Below are positions 55,809-64,000 of a DNA stretch of 64,000 nt, in pieces. Under the pieces are notes generated by a model. That model made no database searches. It was given only the letters and a program-made list of their open reading frames with translations, and was not told where the DNA came from. A program made the translations under genes and the position numbers. Numbering within the stretch: the stretch's first letter is position 1; every line of letters starts with the position of its first letter. This DNA comes from Clostridiales bacterium (GTDB lineage Bacteria; Bacillota; Clostridia; Lachnospirales; CAG-274), in the NCBI GenBank assembly GCA_021204175.1, contig JAJPZT010000059.1, positions 1 to 64,000 of the forward strand, in the 5' to 3' direction.

Positions 55809-56423
55809 TTATTTTCCGTCTGCATAAGCTGCCAAATCATAAACCCTTGCTTTAGTCAGCTCCGCCCCTTCCATTGCTCTCACCATAGGCTGCATACTTC
55901 CCCCTTCATACTCCGCACCGGCTTCATCTATTTGGGCTTCTTTATATTCAATCCATTCCTGTTCCTCTTCTCTTAAAGCCGCCATATCCTCTTCGCTTAA
56001 GCCTTCCTCCAATATAGCCCACACATTATTAAGAGTGTCGTCCCAAAGCCGATATAATTCATCAGCGGCAACGTTCATTTCCCACTGTGTTAAGGCTTCA
56101 TTATACAGCTTATTTTCCGCTTCCGTATTTTGCTCCAGCGCATAGGAAATTTCTATGGCGATACTGTCTGAAAGTGTCTGCTCATCCGAGCCCTCAGACA
56201 AAATATAATCATCAGTTGATGTTTCATAAACTTCTTCCGTCTCGAAGAGCTCCTCTGTTTCATAGGTCTCCTCCTCTTCCGAAGTCTCCTCCCGGTCAGA
56301 ACCGGTTATATTTTCACGCATCTGACCTATTTCGTCAAACAAAGAAGAATAATAATTTTGAATTCTGCTGCAGCTGCACAGCATAACAGCACTTAATAAT
56401 ATTGCCGGCAATGCTTTTTTCAT
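55809..56423 (-). CDS. LprI/DUF1311-like lipoprotein
   Basis: Lipobox VMLCSCSR; ALTQWEMNVAADELYRLWDDTLNNVWAIL...LREEEQEWIEYKEAQ. Confidence 0.7.
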   Translation of the reverse strand: MKKALPAILLSAVMLCSCSRIQNYYSSLFDEIGQMRENITGSDREETSEEEETYETEELFETEEVYETSTDDYILSEGSDEQTLSDSIAIEISYALEQNTEAENKLYNEALTQWEMNVAADELYRLWDDTLNNVWAILEEGLSEEDMAALREEEQEWIEYKEAQIDEAGAEYEGGSMQPMVRAMEGAELTKARVYDLAAYADGK

Positions 56424-56592
56424 TAAAAATACCTCCCCAATACGGTTGTTATTTACAATTTCTTATTATATTATGATGTTTTATTATATCACAGCCGCCC
56501 GATTACTTCAACGGAAAAAGAATTTTTATTTCGGTTTCGCCAAAAAAAGCTTGATTTTAAAAAAGATTGTGATATAATCACTTTATGGCTAT

Positions 56593-56686
56593 GGGTAGTA
56601 TCCCCCAAAGAGGGGAACTGCACCTCGGATCTTTTATATATTTTTTATAATGAAAGCAGTACCTCGTTTTATAAGGGGATTGCATT
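56593..56686 (+). promoter_or_regulatory. Tandem pan-motif-like RNA stem-loops upstream of panBCD
   Basis: GGGTAGTATCCCC...GGGGAACTGCACC and AAAGCAGTACCTC...GGGGATTGCATTT: both have a bulged A on the 5' side, 5 bp, then a bulged A on the 3' side (GYAGUA / AYUGCA). Confidence 0.65.
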
Positions 56687-56752
56687 TTAAAAACAATTTT
56701 TTTCCGAAGCTTTTATCCACAGCTAAATATTAAAATATTTAGGAGAAAATCA

Positions 56753-57580
56753 ATGAAAATTACAACGGAATATTTCAAAAGGGCAAAGGCGGAGGGCAAC
56801 AAGCTTACTATGCTTACAGCCTATGACTACACCACTGCAAGTCTTGTTGACGCAGCGGGCATTGAATCCATTTTAGTAGGTGACTCACTGGGCAACACCA
56901 TTTTGGGCTATGAGTCAACCATTCCCGTAACAATGGAGGATATGATTCACCACACAAAGGCAGTTTCAAGAGGGGCTAAAAACGCCCTCGTTATAGCGGA
57001 TATGCCCTTTATGAGCTATCACGTTTCAATCGAGCAAAGCTGCATAAACGCCGGAAGACTTATTAAAGAGGGCGGAGCGGCAGCGGTTAAGCTTGAAGGG
57101 GGAACTGAATTTGCCGACACAATCAAGGCTATTGTAAGATGTCAAATTCCCGTTTGCGGTCATATAGGCTTAACACCCCAGTCGATAAATGCTTTCGGCG
57201 GCTTTAAGGTTCAGGGAAAGACCGCAGAAGCCATTAAAAAGCTTATGGAGGACGCAAAGGCTCTTGAAGAAGCAGGGGTTTTCGCCGCTGTTGTTGAAGG
57301 TGTGCCTGCAAAGGTGGGCAAAATGATTTCCGAAAGCGTTTCATACCCCGTAATCGGTATAGGCGCAGGAAAGGACTGTGACGGACAGGTTCTTGTATAT
57401 CAGGATATGTTGGGAATGTACCCCAATTTCAAGCCTAAGTTTGTAAAACAGTTTGCTCAGGTGGGCAAGGTTATGACAGACGCCTTTAAGGCATATTCGG
57501 ACGAGGTTAAAAGCGGAGCTTTCCCGGCTGAGGAACACACATATAAAATCAAGGACGAAGAAATAGAAAAGCTTTATTAA
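56753..57580 (+). CDS. panB: 3-methyl-2-oxobutanoate hydroxymethyltransferase
   Basis: [52 protein letters not shown]. Confidence 0.97.
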   Translation: MKITTEYFKRAKAEGNKLTMLTAYDYTTASLVDAAGIESILVGDSLGNTILGYESTIPVTMEDMIHHTKAVSRGAKNALVIADMPFMSYHVSIEQSCINAGRLIKEGGAAAVKLEGGTEFADTIKAIVRCQIPVCGHIGLTPQSINAFGGFKVQGKTAEAIKKLMEDAKALEEAGVFAAVVEGVPAKVGKMISESVSYPVIGIGAGKDCDGQVLVYQDMLGMYPNFKPKFVKQFAQVGKVMTDAFKAYSDEVKSGAFPAEEHTYKIKDEEIEKLY

Positions 57581-57595
57581 AAAGAGGGCAAATCA

Positions 57596-58450
57596 ATGAA
57601 AATTTTAAAAACAGTTAAAGAGGTTAAGGAAGAGGTTAAAAGCTGGAAGGAACAGGGGCTTCAAATAGGGCTTGTTCCCACAATGGGCTGGCTTCACGAG
57701 GGTCACTTAAGCCTTATAAAAAACGCAAGAGAAAACAACGACAGAGTTGCTGTAAGCATTTTCGTAAACCCTATGCAGTTCGGCCCTGATGAGGATTTTG
57801 ACAGCTACCCCAGAGATTTGGAAAGAGATGCAAAGCTCTGTGAAGAAGCTGGGGTTGACCTGATTTTTGCTCCCCAGCCCGAAGAAATGTATCCCAACGG
57901 CTTCTGCTCATATGTAGATATGAACGGTCTTACAGGGGGCTTATGCGGTAAGAGCCGCCCCATTCACTTCAGAGGGGTTCAGACAGTTGTAAACAAGCTT
58001 TTCAACATAGTTACCCCCGACAATGCCTATTTCGGCGAAAAGGACACTCAGCAGCTTGCTGTTATAAAGCGTATGGTTTTGGATTTGAATATGAATGTTA
58101 AAATCTGCGGCTGTCCCATAATCAGAGAAGAGGACGGACTTGCAAAAAGCTCGAGGAATTCATATTTAAGCCCGGAGGAAAGAGCTCTTGCCCCCATTAT
58201 AAACAAGGCTATGACAGCCGGTAAGGAAATGATTATAAAGGGCGAAAGAGACTCCGCAAAGGTAATTAAGGCGATTTCCGACATTATATTAAGCGTTGGA
58301 GTAACCAAAATAGACTATGTAAGCATTGTAGACAGCCTGACCTTAGAGCCTGTTGAAAAAATAGAAAGTGATATTTTGTGTGCCTGTGCCGTATATATGG
58401 GCACTTCCGCAAGGCTTATTGACAATTTCAGCCTTGAAATTAAGGGGTGA
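57596..58450 (+). CDS. panC: pantothenate synthetase
   Basis: [50 protein letters not shown]. Confidence 0.98.
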   Translation: MKILKTVKEVKEEVKSWKEQGLQIGLVPTMGWLHEGHLSLIKNARENNDRVAVSIFVNPMQFGPDEDFDSYPRDLERDAKLCEEAGVDLIFAPQPEEMYPNGFCSYVDMNGLTGGLCGKSRPIHFRGVQTVVNKLFNIVTPDNAYFGEKDTQQLAVIKRMVLDLNMNVKICGCPIIREEDGLAKSSRNSYLSPEERALAPIINKAMTAGKEMIIKGERDSAKVIKAISDIILSVGVTKIDYVSIVDSLTLEPVEKIESDILCACAVYMGTSARLIDNFSLEIKG

Positions 58451-58455
58451 TTTTT

Positions 58456-58842
58456 ATGACACTGACAATGTTAAAGGGAAAAATTCACAGGGCAACAGTT
58501 GTTCAGGCAGAGCTTGACTATGTGGGCAGCATAACCGTTGACCCCCTGCTTTGCGACGCTGCGGGTATTCTGGAATATGAAAAGGTTCATATAGTGGATA
58601 TTGACAACGGCGAAAGGTTTGAGACTTATGTTATTTACGGCGATGAGGGCAGCGGTATGATCTGCTTAAACGGAGCTGCCGCAAGAAAGGTTTCCGTAAA
58701 GGATAAAATCATTATTATGGCGTATGCGTCAATGTCTGCCGAAGAGGCAAAAAACCATAAGCCAAAGGTTGTTTTTGTAAATGACGACAACAGTATAAAG
58801 TCTGTTTCGCGCTATGAAAAGCACGGAAAACTGACTATGTAA
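58456..58842 (+). CDS. panD: aspartate 1-decarboxylase
   Basis: [34 protein letters not shown] with the GS self-processing site. Confidence 0.97.
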   Translation: MTLTMLKGKIHRATVVQAELDYVGSITVDPLLCDAAGILEYEKVHIVDIDNGERFETYVIYGDEGSGMICLNGAAARKVSVKDKIIIMAYASMSAEEAKNHKPKVVFVNDDNSIKSVSRYEKHGKLTM

Positions 58843-58857
58843 ATTAAATAGAGTGTT

Positions 58858-58905
58858 AAAGGGGCTGTGAAAAAATTGAATTTTCAATTTTTCGCAGCCC
58901 TCTTA
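58858..58905 (+). terminator. Rho-independent terminator after panBCD
   Basis: AGGGGCTGTGAAAAAATTGAATTTTCAATTTTTCGCAGCCCTCTT. Confidence 0.8.
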
Positions 58906-59213
58906 ACATTATAAACTGTTATCATTTATTCCAAAATATATGAAAATGGACACCATTCTTGTCGCTCAGTTTTATCTTGTGAATTATTTTCATTTTTAAC
59001 CTCCAAAATCGAAAAATTGTCTGTTTCTATTTTGGAAAAACCTTTTTTTGTTATCAAATTGCTTTTTCCTAAAAAAAGATTAACAAATATTTAAGCCAAA
59101 TCTTTTAAATAATACTTGTTTTATACGTCCGAGAATGTTAAAATAGTAATAAGTTTACAAACTTAACCTAATTTTTACAGGGTTTTTACAAAAAAATATT
59201 TTGGAGGAATTTT

Positions 59214-60875
59214 ATGGAAAGTACCGGTTTGGATTATGCAACAATGCTTGTGACCTTCGCCGGAGGTTTGGGGCTGTTTCTTTTCGGTGTCAGCCTTATG
59301 TCATCGGGTCTTCAAAAGGTAGCAGGCAACAAAATGAGAAAGGTTTTGGCGGCTTTGACCAAAAACAGGCTTTTGGGAGTATGTATAGGCGCTTTGGTTA
59401 CGGCTATTATTCACTCATCCGCCGCCACAACAGCTATGGTTATAGGCTTTATTAATGTAGGGCTTTTAAACCTGACCCAGTCCGTAGGCATTATAATGGG
59501 TGCAAACATTGGTACAACCTTTACCAGCTGGCTTGTATCAATGTCTAACATAGGCTCGTTTATGGAGCCTTTGGTTATGGGTCCCGTAGCTATTGCCATA
59601 GGCGCGGTAACAGGCACCTTTATATCTAAGGGAACGATTAAAAGCGTCAGCGAAATTATAGTGGGCTTCGGTATGCTCTTTATGGGTATAGGGCTTATGA
59701 CAGAGGGCGCTTCGCCTCTTGCAAACCTGCCTGCCTTTACAACGGCATTTGCGAAGCTTGGGGCAAACCCTTTCTTAGGCGTTTTGACAGGTGCGGTTGT
59801 TACGGCGATTATTCAGTCGTCAACGGCTTCAATAGGTATTTTGCAGTCTTTGGCAAACACAGGCGTTGTAACATGGAACAGTGCTGTTTACATAATAATG
59901 GGTCAGAACATAGGTACTTGTGTAACGGCTATTTTCTCCGCTATGGGCGCTTCCAAAAACGCCAAATCGGCAGCCTGTATTCACCTTATGTTCAACGTTA
60001 TAGGCTCGGTTATTTTCAGCGTCATAGCTTATATCATATTCAAATTCTTTATGGTTGACTTAGGCAACACAACTATTTCAATCGTAGAAATTTCAGAGGT
60101 TCATACGGGCTTTAACCTTTTGAACACTCTTCTTATGTATCCCTTTGCAGGGCTTCTTGTTAAGGCGGCTGAAAAGGTTACTTCATTTATTAAGGCAGAT
60201 GAAGACGAAGCTATGCCCGTACATCTGGATATGAGACTTCTCAATACACCTTCGGTAGCTATTGACAACTGCGTTAAGGAAATAGTAAGAATGGGCAGAA
60301 TTTCTCTTGACAATCTGACCCTTGCATGCGATGCTCTTTTCGACCACGACACCGAAAAAATCGAAAAGGTTGACTCACGTGAAAACAGCATAGACACACT
60401 TCAGACTACCATAACTAAATTTTTGGTTAAGCTCTGCAACACTTCAAGCCTGAGCTCCGGAGAAAACAAGGTTGTTACATCTCTTTTCCATACGGTCAAC
60501 GATATGGAAAGAATTGGGGACTACAGCGAAAACCTTGTTGAGTCCGCTCAGTTTATGATGAAGGAGGAGCTTGAGTTTTCAGATGTTCAGAAGAAGGAGC
60601 TTAGAGAAATGGGAGACGCAGCCATAAAATGTGTTTCCGACGCTCTTAACGCTCTTGAAAACAACGACTACGCCAGCGTTGAAAGCACAATTAAGGAAGA
60701 GCAGGAAATCGACGATATGGAATCTCTTTACAGAAAGAAACACGTTGAAAGGCTCAGCACAAACAGCGTTGACCCCACAACCGGCATTTCTTATCTGGAT
60801 ACTTTGACAAATTTGGAAAGAGTAGGCGACCACGCTCTGAATGTTGCACAGGTTGTTATGAAAAGATTTTTATAA
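59214..60875 (+). CDS. Na/Pi-cotransporter family protein with PhoU-like tail
   Basis: GLGLFLFGVSLMSSGLQKVAGNKMRKVLAALTKNRLLGVCIGALVTAIIHSSAATTAMVIGF; two QSSTA/HSSAA repeats; PhoU-like C-terminus. Confidence 0.95.
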   Translation: MESTGLDYATMLVTFAGGLGLFLFGVSLMSSGLQKVAGNKMRKVLAALTKNRLLGVCIGALVTAIIHSSAATTAMVIGFINVGLLNLTQSVGIIMGANIGTTFTSWLVSMSNIGSFMEPLVMGPVAIAIGAVTGTFISKGTIKSVSEIIVGFGMLFMGIGLMTEGASPLANLPAFTTAFAKLGANPFLGVLTGAVVTAIIQSSTASIGILQSLANTGVVTWNSAVYIIMGQNIGTCVTAIFSAMGASKNAKSAACIHLMFNVIGSVIFSVIAYIIFKFFMVDLGNTTISIVEISEVHTGFNLLNTLLMYPFAGLLVKAAEKVTSFIKADEDEAMPVHLDMRLLNTPSVAIDNCVKEIVRMGRISLDNLTLACDALFDHDTEKIEKVDSRENSIDTLQTTITKFLVKLCNTSSLSSGENKVVTSLFHTVNDMERIGDYSENLVESAQFMMKEELEFSDVQKKELREMGDAAIKCVSDALNALENNDYASVESTIKEEQEIDDMESLYRKKHVERLSTNSVDPTTGISYLDTLTNLERVGDHALNVAQVVMKRFL

Positions 60876-60970
60876 ATTTGTGGAATAATTTAACAAATAA
60901 TTAATTGTAATTAAGGGTAAAATATGCTATAATAATCTTAACTGTGAAATAATGAAAGGAGAGCAGACAG

Positions 60971-62173
60971 ATGCTTAATAAGAAAAATGTTGATGACTTT
61001 AATGTTGCAGGCAGAAGAGTGCTTGTAAGATGTGACTTTAACGTACCTCTTAAGGACGGCGTTATTACAGACGAAAACAGAATAGTGGCTGCACTGCCTA
61101 CTATCGAAAAGCTTATAAACAGCGGAGCAAAGGTTATTCTTTGTTCACATTTGGGCAAGCCCAAGGCTCCCGAGGCTAAGTTTTCACTTGCTCCCGTAGC
61201 AAAGAGACTTTCCGAAAAGTTAGGCAAAGAGGTTATTTTTGCAGCCGACGAAACAGTTGTAGGCGAAAACGCAAAGAAGGCTGTAGCCGAAATGAAGGAC
61301 GGCGACGTTGTTCTTCTTGAAAACACACGTTTCCGTAAAGAAGAAACAAAGAATATCGATGATTTCTCAAAGGAGCTTGCTTCACTTTGCGACGTATATA
61401 TCTGCGACGCTTTCGGCTCATCACACAGAGCTCACTGCTCAACAGTAGGCGTTACAAAATATGTTGACGAATGCGGCGTAGGCTATCTTATGGAAAAGGA
61501 AATCGCTTATTTGGGCAATGCCGTAAATTCACCTAAGAGACCTTTCCTTGCTATTTTGGGCGGCGCAAAGGTTACCGATAAAATTGCCGTTATCGACAAC
61601 CTTCTCGAAAAGGTTGACAAGCTTATAATCGGCGGCGGTATGGCTTATACATTCCTTAAGGCTCAGGGCTATGAGGTAGGTCAGTCGCTTCTTGACACAG
61701 ATAAGCTCGACTACTGCAAGGAAATGCTTGAAAAGGCTAAGGCTAAGGGCGTAGAGCTTCTTCTGCCCGTTGACACCGTTGTGGCTTCGGAGTTTCCCAA
61801 TCCTATTGACGCTGAGATCCCCTTCGAGGTTGTTCCCTCAACAGATATCCCCCAGGACAAGCAGGGTCTTGACATAGGCCCCGAAACAAGAGAGCTTTTT
61901 GCTAAGGCTGCTAAAGACAGCAAGACAGTTGTTTGGAACGGACCTATGGGCGTTTTTGAAAACCCCGTTTTCGCAAGAGGAACAATTGCAGTTGCTGAGG
62001 CTTTAGCTGAAACAGACGCAATTACAATAATCGGCGGCGGCGACTCCGCAGCAGCAGTAAACAACTTAGGCTTCGGCGATAAGATGACACATATCTCTAC
62101 CGGCGGCGGAGCAAGCCTTGAATTTTTGGAAGGCAAGGAACTTCCCGGCGTAGCTGCAGCAGACGATAAATAA
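60971..62173 (+). CDS. pgk: phosphoglycerate kinase
   Basis: [42 protein letters not shown]-type motif, GGGDSAAA. Confidence 0.98.
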   Translation: MLNKKNVDDFNVAGRRVLVRCDFNVPLKDGVITDENRIVAALPTIEKLINSGAKVILCSHLGKPKAPEAKFSLAPVAKRLSEKLGKEVIFAADETVVGENAKKAVAEMKDGDVVLLENTRFRKEETKNIDDFSKELASLCDVYICDAFGSSHRAHCSTVGVTKYVDECGVGYLMEKEIAYLGNAVNSPKRPFLAILGGAKVTDKIAVIDNLLEKVDKLIIGGGMAYTFLKAQGYEVGQSLLDTDKLDYCKEMLEKAKAKGVELLLPVDTVVASEFPNPIDAEIPFEVVPSTDIPQDKQGLDIGPETRELFAKAAKDSKTVVWNGPMGVFENPVFARGTIAVAEALAETDAITIIGGGDSAAAVNNLGFGDKMTHISTGGGASLEFLEGKELPGVAAADDK

Positions 62174-62279
62174 TAATTAATAAACACTGTCTAAGCCGAT
62201 TTTCCGAACAAGCGAATATCGGCTTAGGCTCTGTAACAAAGTTTTATGTTATAAAGAATATAAGGAAAAGGTGACTATA

Positions 62280-63035
62280 ATGCGTAAAAAAATTATTGCA
62301 GGCAACTGGAAAATGAATATGACCCCCAGTGAAGCAGTAAATCTTGTAAATCTTCTTAAGGACGGCTGTGAAAACGCTCTCTGCGACGTTGTTTTCTGCG
62401 TACCTTTTGTTGATATTGCAGCAGTAACAAAGGAGTTTGAAGGCTGTAAGAATATTGCCGTAGGCGCTCAGAATATGCACTTTGAAAACAACGGAGCATA
62501 TACGGGAGAGGTTTCGGCTGATATGCTTAAGGAACTGGGCGTAAAATATGTTATTTTGGGCCACTCCGAAAGACGTGAATATTTCGGCGAAACAGACCAT
62601 ATGGTAAACAAGAAAATGAAGCAGGCTCTTAAGAGAGGACTTATTCCCATTGTATGTGTAGGGGAAAGTCTTGAAATGAAGGACGAGGGCATAACAATCG
62701 ACCATATCGCAATTCAGATTAAGAGAGCCTTCAAGAAGATTGACGCTGACGACGCTAAGAAGGTTATAATAGCTTATGAGCCTATTTGGGCTATCGGCAC
62801 AGGCAGAACAGCTTCGGCTTATCAGGCTGAAGAGGTATGCGCAGGCATAAGAGCAATTATAAATGATATTTACGGCGACGAAACAGCCGAAGCAATCAGA
62901 ATACAATACGGCGGAAGTATGAACGCAGAAAACTGCGAATCCCTTTTGGCTATGCCCGATATTGACGGCGGTCTTATCGGCGGAGCAAGCCTTAAGGCAG
63001 ATTTTAATTTGATAACAGGCTGTGTCAAAGAATAA
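62280..63035 (+). CDS. tpiA: triosephosphate isomerase
   Basis: KKIIAGNWKMNMTPSEA, VILGHSERREYFGETD, YEPIWAIGTGRTAS, YGGSMNAEN. Confidence 0.98.
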   Translation: MRKKIIAGNWKMNMTPSEAVNLVNLLKDGCENALCDVVFCVPFVDIAAVTKEFEGCKNIAVGAQNMHFENNGAYTGEVSADMLKELGVKYVILGHSERREYFGETDHMVNKKMKQALKRGLIPIVCVGESLEMKDEGITIDHIAIQIKRAFKKIDADDAKKVIIAYEPIWAIGTGRTASAYQAEEVCAGIRAIINDIYGDETAEAIRIQYGGSMNAENCESLLAMPDIDGGLIGGASLKADFNLITGCVKE

Positions 63036-63051
63036 GGAACAGGGTGTTTTT

Positions 63052-64000
63052 ATGAAAAAAACTACAATATTAATGATACTTGACGGCTTTGGAATTAATG
63101 AAAACAAAGAGGGAAACGCTATTGAAATGACCCCTACCCCCAATATCGACAGACTTAAGAAGGAATATCCCTATGTAAAGGGCTATGCTTCGGGTCTTGA
63201 CGTAGGACTTCCCGACGGACAAATGGGTAATTCCGAGGTAGGTCACCTTAATATGGGTGCAGGAAGAATAGTTTATCAGGAACTGACAAGAATAACAAAA
63301 GCCATAAATGACGGAGACTTTTTCACAAACGAGGAGCTTATGAAGGCTGTTGAAAACTGTAAGAAAAACAACAGCGCACTCCATGTTTTCGGTCTTGTGT
63401 CAAGAGGCGGCGTTCACAGCTCACTTGAGCATATTTTCGCAGTGTTTGAGCTTGCCAAGAGAAACGGACTTGAAAAGGTTTATATGCACGCTTTTCTTGA
63501 CGGCAGAGACACACCTCCTACATCTGCAAAGGGCTTCTTAACAGAGCTTGAAAACGAAATGGCAAAAATCGGCGTAGGCAAAATCGCCACTATCAGCGGC
63601 AGATATTACGCTATGGACAGAGACAAGAATTACGACAGAGTTGAAAAGGCTTATGCCGCAATAGCATACGGCGAAGGCAGAACAGCCGGCTCTATGGCTG
63701 AGTGTATGGACAGAACCTATGCCGAGGGAGTAAACGACGAGTTTGTTATTCCCACCGTTATCCTTGACGGCGACAAGCCCACAGCAACGGTAAATGACGG
63801 CGACAGCATAATCTTTGCAAACTTCAGACCCGACAGAGCAAGAGAAATTACAAGAAGCTTTTGTGATGATGACTTCCCCTATTTCGAAAGAAGAAAGGGA
63901 CATATAAAGGTTACTTATGTATGCTTTACTGAGTATGACCTGACAATCGAGAACAAGCTTGTTGCCTTTAAGCCCCAGGTGCTTAAGAACACATTGGGCG
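63052..64000 (+). CDS. gpmI: 2,3-bisphosphoglycerate-independent phosphoglycerate mutase (partial, runs off the window)
   Basis: ATG at 63052, MKKTTILMILDGFGINENKEGNAIEMTPTPNIDRLKKEYPYVKGYASGLDVGLPDGQMGNSEVGHLNMGAGRIVYQEL. Confidence 0.95.
   Translation, partial: MKKTTILMILDGFGINENKEGNAIEMTPTPNIDRLKKEYPYVKGYASGLDVGLPDGQMGNSEVGHLNMGAGRIVYQELTRITKAINDGDFFTNEELMKAVENCKKNNSALHVFGLVSRGGVHSSLEHIFAVFELAKRNGLEKVYMHAFLDGRDTPPTSAKGFLTELENEMAKIGVGKIATISGRYYAMDRDKNYDRVEKAYAAIAYGEGRTAGSMAECMDRTYAEGVNDEFVIPTVILDGDKPTATVNDGDSIIFANFRPDRAREITRSFCDDDFPYFERRKGHIKVTYVCFTEYDLTIENKLVAFKPQVLKNTLG

Overview
64 kb of a low-to-mid GC chromosome, probably from a pectin-degrading clostridial (Firmicutes) bacterium; this assignment is inferred from gene content only. 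Most of the window is housekeeping: serA/serC, metNIQ, glnA with an ANTAR regulator, smpB, ispD, nadA, a SigK-like sigma factor, ldh, tmcAL, pta-ackA, argS, serS, a copper ATPase, panBCD, and pgk-tpiA-gpmI. The accessory part is dominated by three very large secreted pectate lyases with C-terminal type I dockerins. The less ordinary signals are: (1) three copies of a ~160-168 bp element with GTAACAGTTCAGCC/GGCTGAACTGTTAC terminal inverted repeats, whose internal stem arms differ between copies but stay self-complementary; (2) a ~180 bp multi-hairpin intergenic element closed by TACTATAAAAG/CTTTTATAGTA; (3) an orphan IS200/IS605-right-end or omega-RNA-like remnant; (4) tandem stem-loops upstream of panBCD, each with two bulged adenosines (pan-motif-like); (5) a CopA-CopZ in-frame fusion with a strong internal ribosome-binding site; (6) a consensus glnA promoter followed almost immediately by a 14-bp perfect terminator hairpin; (7) homopolymer frameshifts in nadA and cwlD; (8) a dispersed CTCCCCTTGAGGGGAG repeat family. 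No rRNA, tRNA or CRISPR array was recognised. All calls come from reading the sequence; no searches or folding programs were run.
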